Of a stretch of 8,201 nt of DNA, positions 5,695 to 8,201 are shown in pieces. Positions within the stretch are counted from its first letter, which is position 1. Each line of letters starts with the position of its first letter. The notes under the pieces were generated by a model, which worked only from the letters and a program-made list of their open reading frames with translations, ran no database searches and had not been told where the DNA came from. Origin of the DNA: an uncultured Prevotella sp. (GTDB lineage Bacteria; Bacteroidota; Bacteroidia; Bacteroidales; Bacteroidaceae); the NCBI GenBank assembly GCA_937892695.1, contig CALBJK010000212.1:1-8201 (forward strand), written 5' to 3'. Position numbers and translations under genes: made by a program.

Positions 5695-6726
5695 ATGGCA
5701 GAAAAAAAAACTACAGCAACTTACGAAACAATAATGCGCAGTCTAAAGGACGGACATTATGCGCCGGTCTATTTGCTAATGGGAGACGAGTCCTTCTACA
5801 TTGACAAAATATCTGACTATATTGCAAATAACGTTATTGCTCCAGACGATCAGTATTTCAACCAGAACATAGTATTCGGCTCGGATGTAACGGCTTCACA
5901 AGTAGTAGACCTGGCCAAAGGATATCCTGTTATGCCTGCGAAGAACAGGGTTGTTGTGGTAAAAGAATTTCAAAATATGCGTTCGCTCGAACCGCTGGAA
6001 AAATACATCGAACATCCGGTGATGTCAACAATACTTGTCCTGTGTTATAAGAATGGTGTTGTTGACAGACGTAAGCGAATAGTAAGCAGGGCGGAGTCGA
6101 TTGGTGTCGTGTTTGACAGTAAGCGAAAAAAGGAAAATGAATTGCCGGGACTTATCGTCTCTTATTTGAGAACCAAACATATTGGTATTGATAATAAGTC
6201 GGCTCAAATGATAGCCGACCATATCGGTTCTGATCTCAACCGCCTTGTTTCGGAACTTGATAAATTGGCAATATCTCTTTCTGAAGACACCAGAACAGTG
6301 ACACCGGAAATCGTGGAACATCAGATAGGCGTGAGCAAGGATTTTAATGCTTTTGAATTAAGACGAGCCATTATTGACAAGGATATTTATAAAGCAAACT
6401 TGATAGTAAATTATTTTGATAAAAATCCGAAAGCCGGTTCTCTATATTCCTTTCTTCCGATGTTGTTCAACTATTTTCAGAATTTGATGTTAGCATACTA
6501 TGCCCCCAATCGAAATAACGAAAGGGATATTGCAGCGTATCTGGATTTGAAGACGGTATGGGGTGTGCGTGACTATCTTATCGGGATGAGAAATTACACT
6601 GCTATGAAGACCTTACAGATTATTTCAAAGATTAGAGATACAGATGATAAAAGTAAGGGTATAGACAACCCTAATACGTCTGCTGGAGACCTTATGAAGG
6701 AGCTTATTTTCTTTATTTTCCATTAA
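5695..6726 (+). CDS. holA: DNA polymerase III subunit delta
   Basis: This 343-residue protein is the delta subunit of the clamp loader, the wrench that opens the beta sliding clamp during loading onto primed DNA. Family features are a start followed by Ala-Pro-Val-Tyr-Leu-Leu-Met-Gly-Asp-Glu (23-32), the degenerate nucleotide-binding region of domain I. The Val-Val-Val-Val-Lys-Glu-Phe strand follows near 86-92. A middle domain has Leu-Pro-Gly-Leu-Ile and later an Asp-Leu-Asn-Arg-Leu-Val-x-Glu-Leu-Asp-Lys-Leu stretch. The C-terminal helical collar contains Asp-Phe-Asn-Ala-Phe-Glu-Leu. As expected for delta, there is no functional Walker A motif. The length is normal. The start at 5695 gives the usual Met-Ala-Glu-Lys-Lys opening; an out-of-frame ATG at 5691 leads nowhere. 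A run of nine A residues (5702-5710) covers codons 3-5. GC falls toward the 3' end, to roughly a third. It ends at its own terminator. Confidence 0.95.
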   Translation: MAEKKTTATYETIMRSLKDGHYAPVYLLMGDESFYIDKISDYIANNVIAPDDQYFNQNIVFGSDVTASQVVDLAKGYPVMPAKNRVVVVKEFQNMRSLEPLEKYIEHPVMSTILVLCYKNGVVDRRKRIVSRAESIGVVFDSKRKKENELPGLIVSYLRTKHIGIDNKSAQMIADHIGSDLNRLVSELDKLAISLSEDTRTVTPEIVEHQIGVSKDFNAFELRRAIIDKDIYKANLIVNYFDKNPKAGSLYSFLPMLFNYFQNLMLAYYAPNRNNERDIAAYLDLKTVWGVRDYLIGMRNYTAMKTLQIISKIRDTDDKSKGIDNPNTSAGDLMKELIFFIFH

Positions 6727-6740
6727 AAAAGTCCATTTTC

Positions 6741-6779
6741 GACCGCCATTTTATCTAGAATGGTGGTTTTCTTTTCTTT
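6741..6779 (+). terminator. Intrinsic terminator after holA
   Basis: CCGCCATT (6743-6750) pairs with AATGGTGG (6759-6766), with one G-T wobble; A6742-T6767 extends it. The loop is 8 nt. The stem is followed by TTTTCTTTTCTTT, giving a standard intrinsic terminator 16 nt after the holA stop codon. Confidence 0.85.
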
Positions 6780-6787
6780 GATTTTAA

Positions 6788-6820
6788 GGTCTAAATCGCT
6801 CAAAATATGCTATTTAGACC
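6788..6820. repeat. Perfect 9-bp inverted repeat in the spacer after holA
   Basis: GGTCTAAAT (6788-6796) and ATTTAGACC (6812-6820) are perfect arms around a 15-nt loop. What follows is C-rich (CACCCCCTC), not T-rich, so this is not a terminator; the holA terminator lies just upstream. It could be an extragenic palindrome, a protein site or part of a structured RNA. Confidence 0.55.
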
Positions 6821-7056
6821 ATTTCACCCCCTCTATATCTGACGTTTTTTCAATCGTTTTGTCCATCGGTCGGAAATATTTGAAAAATGAAGAAAATGCT
6901 TCTTTTAGTGATCGTTAAAGCCGCTAATTAACGTCTGTTATCGTTTTCTTATGTAAATATCAACAATTAAGAACTTTATATTTGTAAATTATATATTTAA
7001 CTTAGCGTCATTTTACAAATACAAATCAACAAATAGAAATACACAAGTATCTTGCT

Positions 7057-7079
7057 TATATGTATTTACAAAACCAAAT
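7057..7079 (+). repeat. Long direct repeat in the AT-rich stretch, copy 1
   Basis: TATATGTA (7057-7064), two bases, then TACAAAACCAAAT (7067-7079). Both words recur in the same order at 7313-7336. The word TGTATTTACAAA here (7061-7072) also recurs at 7343-7354, and ACACAAGT at 7041-7048 recurs at 7354-7361. Confidence 0.6.
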
Positions 7080-7312
7080 AAATATTATTTCATTTACAGA
7101 AATACAGTATAATTCTCTGAAAATCAGATAATTCTGAATTTATATTCGTCTATTTCTATAATTACTTATCTCTTAACCTACAATTGGCATCAGTATATGC
7201 GAAATTTTATATTTTGTCTGCTTTCATAAGTTTATTAAACTCAATCTATATATAGAAATAATTTAAAGTGAAGAATTTATCAGGGATTTCTTATTCGTAG
7301 AATCATTATTTA

Positions 7313-7361
7313 TATATGTAAACTACAAAACCAAATGCATGTTGTATTTACAAACACAAGT
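7313..7361 (+). repeat. Long direct repeat in the AT-rich stretch, copy 2
   Basis: TATATGTA (7313-7320), three bases, then TACAAAACCAAAT (7324-7336), matching copy 1 with a spacer one base longer. It is followed by TGTATTTACAAA (7343-7354) and ACACAAGT (7354-7361), both also found around copy 1. The two blocks lie about 256 bp apart, with copy 2 ending about 45 bp before the regulator promoter. Confidence 0.6.
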
Positions 7362-7393
7362 GTATATCAAATATTAATTTATATACCTAAATT

Positions 7394-7408
7394 AACATTA
7401 CAAATGTT
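7394..7408. promoter_or_regulatory. Palindrome overlapping the -33 box, candidate operator
   Basis: AACATT-ACA-AATGTT is a perfect 6-3-6 palindrome. Its last two bases are part of the TTG box at 7407-7409. A dimeric helix-turn-helix protein bound here would block the promoter. Autoregulation by the downstream XRE protein is inferred from position only. Confidence 0.45.
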
Positions 7409-7437
7409 GCTTGTATGAAATAAATGGTTTACCTTTG
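7407..7437 (+). promoter_or_regulatory. Bacteroidetes-type promoter for the XRE regulator
   Basis: TTG (7407-7409) is followed after 20 nt by TACCTTTG (7430-7437), a full match to TTG-N20-TAnnTTTG. Transcription would start near 7443, about 43 nt before the start codon. The -7 element itself lies in a second palindrome, TTTAC-CTTT-GTAAA (7428-7441). Confidence 0.8.
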
Positions 7438-7486
7438 TAAAGTCTAAAGAAAAAGACGTTTCACTTCTATAATAGTCAATTTAAGG

Positions 7487-7957
7487 ATGAAAGATCGGAT
7501 TAGAAAAATAATGGAAAGCCAGCACATGACCCAAAAGTTGTTTGCTGACTGTTTAGGAATATCACCGGCTACTCTTAGCAGCATTTTCACTGGCCGTACA
7601 TTGCCGACGTTAACGATAGTGGACGCTATAAAGAAACGCTTCCCTACTATATCCACTGACTGGTTAATGTTCGGTAAGGAGCCAATGTATACTGACGGGC
7701 AGAGCGGCGACCCAACCAGCCAATCTACTCCAGCCTCACCTTCTAAAGAGCCGATACTGTCCTTTGACAACAACGCTAGTGCTACTCAGAAAATTGCTTC
7801 TCAGCAAGCTGATACTTCTAATCTAAGAAGCATTAATCCACGATATGAAGAATCAAATGAGACAGTAAAAATTTTTGATAAACCTCAACGTAAGATTGTC
7901 GAAATACGAATTTTCTATGATGATCAGACGTGGGAGACGTTCATACCTAAAAAGTAG
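7487..7957 (+). CDS. XRE-family helix-turn-helix transcriptional regulator
   Basis: This 156-residue protein has an N-terminal helix-turn-helix domain (about 1-63). The second helix is near Thr15-Gly24 and the recognition helix near Ser26-Gly36. It ends in Thr-Asp-Trp-Leu-Met-Phe-Gly-Lys, which matches the Bacteroidetes pattern (Trp-Leu-x-x-Gly-Lys-x-x-Met). Residues about 68-130 are a low-complexity linker rich in Ser, Thr, Pro and Gln. A conserved-looking C-terminal strand follows (Lys-Ile-Val-Glu-Ile-Arg-Ile-Phe-Tyr-Asp-Asp, 136-146), ending in Phe-Ile-Pro-Lys-Lys; I recall similar tails in homologues from Bacteroides. It should bind DNA as a dimer in the cytoplasm; ligand and targets are unknown. 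No toxin partner is adjacent, and the gene appears monocistronic. The start at 7487 begins with the family-typical Met-Lys-Asp-Arg-Ile. Its promoter carries two palindromes, so autoregulation is plausible but unproven. Confidence 0.88.
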   Translation: MKDRIRKIMESQHMTQKLFADCLGISPATLSSIFTGRTLPTLTIVDAIKKRFPTISTDWLMFGKEPMYTDGQSGDPTSQSTPASPSKEPILSFDNNASATQKIASQQADTSNLRSINPRYEESNETVKIFDKPQRKIVEIRIFYDDQTWETFIPKK

Positions 7958-8038
7958 CATACACCATCGTGAAACATCAGTATTATGAATGTTTGCAGAT
8001 TGGCCGGATATGCAAAAAAGGTAGAGTCGAAACTAAAA

Positions 8039-8075
8039 ACAGAAGGTAAGCATATATGTCATGCTTACCTTCTGT
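8039..8075 (-). terminator. Perfect 15-bp hairpin, likely terminator in a convergent spacer
   Basis: ACAGAAGGTAAGCAT (8039-8053) pairs perfectly with 8061-8075 around a 7-nt loop. On the - strand the stem runs straight into TTTTTAG, as expected for an intrinsic terminator of a gene coming from the right. On the + strand no T-run touches the stem, though TTTT occurs at 8081-8084. It may therefore work weakly for the regulator transcript, which ends 82 nt upstream. The direction is inferred. Confidence 0.6.
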
Positions 8076-8076
8076 A

Positions 8077-8100
8077 CAACTTTTGTAAGTTGCCTTACAA
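8077..8100. repeat. Two overlapping alternative hairpins
   Basis: CAACTT (8077-8082) pairs with AAGTTG (8087-8092) around TTGT. TTGTAAG (8083-8089) pairs with CTTACAA (8094-8100) around TTGC. Both stems are perfect and share bases, so only one can form at a time. They start 2 nt after the 15-bp hairpin. Confidence 0.5.
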
Positions 8101-8201
8101 TTGGTTCTATGTATGCAGTTTATCTAATGCTGTTAAGTTGAACCTCATTATTTACTCAAGTTTCTGATTTAGCATTTAGGCCGTCATTGCGTATGCTCTA
8201 A

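Larger units (their letters stand above)
6821..7406. other. Gene-free AT-rich stretch with many short repeats
   Basis: No reading frame of note exists on either strand. The first 120 bases (6821-6940) have moderate GC and include the inverted repeats TTTTTCAA/TTGAAAAA (6846-6853, 6880-6887) and CGTTAA/TTAACG (6913-6918, 6928-6933). From about 6950 GC drops to near 20%, against about 50% in the left genes. Here TTTAC or GTAAA occurs repeatedly (6953, 6984, 7012, 7065, 7093, 7318, 7347). A palindrome AATTCTGAATT lies at 7130-7140, beside alternating TCTGA/TCAGA arms at 7116-7137. TATATTTG at 6977-6984 fits a -7 element but has no TTG upstream and no gene after it. I found no DnaA boxes, no integrase and no tRNA end. 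Confidence 0.7.
7958..8201. other. Spacer after the regulator, no supportable gene
   Basis: This stretch holds a hairpin cluster at 8039-8100 and no coding region I can support. A 60-codon frame from 7985 runs through the perfect inverted repeat, has no promoter or family resemblance, and is treated as chance. On the - strand all three frames close near the right edge. A gene entering from the right could end at the TAA read from 8178 to 8176, but too little is visible to say. Confidence 0.6.

Noticed and set aside
7057..7361. CRISPR array
   Set aside because: Only two imperfect repeat blocks about 256 bp apart, with no regular spacers and no cas genes.
6950..7440. Replication origin or plasmid iteron array
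   Set aside because: It is AT-rich with repeats, but no DnaA boxes, replication initiator gene or regularly spaced iterons are seen.
7487..7957. Antitoxin of a toxin-antitoxin pair or phage repressor
   Set aside because: No toxin-size gene or phage gene lies on either side; the protein fits a chromosomal Bacteroidetes regulator family.
7985..8167. A 60-codon frame after the regulator
   Set aside because: It crosses the perfect hairpin, lacks a promoter and family resemblance, and its composition looks random.
8176..8201. C-terminal end of a - strand gene entering from the right
   Set aside because: Only about seven codons could be seen, too few to support a call, though the - strand terminator nearby would fit.

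Overview
The window looks like a chromosomal segment of a Bacteroidales bacterium, most likely a Prevotella-type member. The evidence is the set of families (a Bacteroidetes-style lipoprotein of unknown function, a stand-alone HsdR-N-like nuclease domain protein beside holA, and a Bacteroidetes-type XRE regulator), the near absence of Shine-Dalgarno sequences, and several promoters that fit the Bacteroidetes pattern TTG-N20-TAnnTTTG. No tRNA, rRNA, CRISPR array, transposase or integrase was seen.

Left part (1-4060, + strand, GC near 50%): the 3' part of a gene for an exported lipoprotein (DUF4925-like), an exported DNA/RNA non-specific endonuclease with a DRGH active site, then a two-gene unit. 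That unit encodes a short-form Nif3/YbgI dinuclear metal protein and a coiled-coil C4 zinc-ribbon protein. The two genes are 3 nt apart and end at a very strong hairpin terminator.

Middle part (4130-6780): two - strand genes, each with its own promoter, encode a DjlA-like membrane-anchored co-chaperone (TerB plus J domain) and a 150-residue PD-(D/E)XK nuclease-like protein. Divergent from the latter is holA, the delta subunit of the DNA polymerase III clamp loader, followed by a hairpin terminator. The promoter of the nuclease-like gene may overlap a weaker one for holA.

Right part (6780-8201): GC falls to about 20% in a gene-free stretch of about 700 bp with many short inverted and direct repeats built around TTTAC/GTAAA. 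It leads to a good promoter, overlapped by two palindromes, for an XRE-family regulator. After that gene come a perfect 15-bp hairpin and two overlapping alternative hairpins, with no supportable gene to the window end.

Most of the window is ordinary housekeeping and cell-envelope content. The parts most worth a second look are the AT-rich repeat tract with its palindromic promoter upstream of the regulator, the hairpin cluster after the regulator, the intergenic inverted repeat after holA, and the conserved but uncharacterised HsdR-N-like protein. I found no convincing new multi-gene system.
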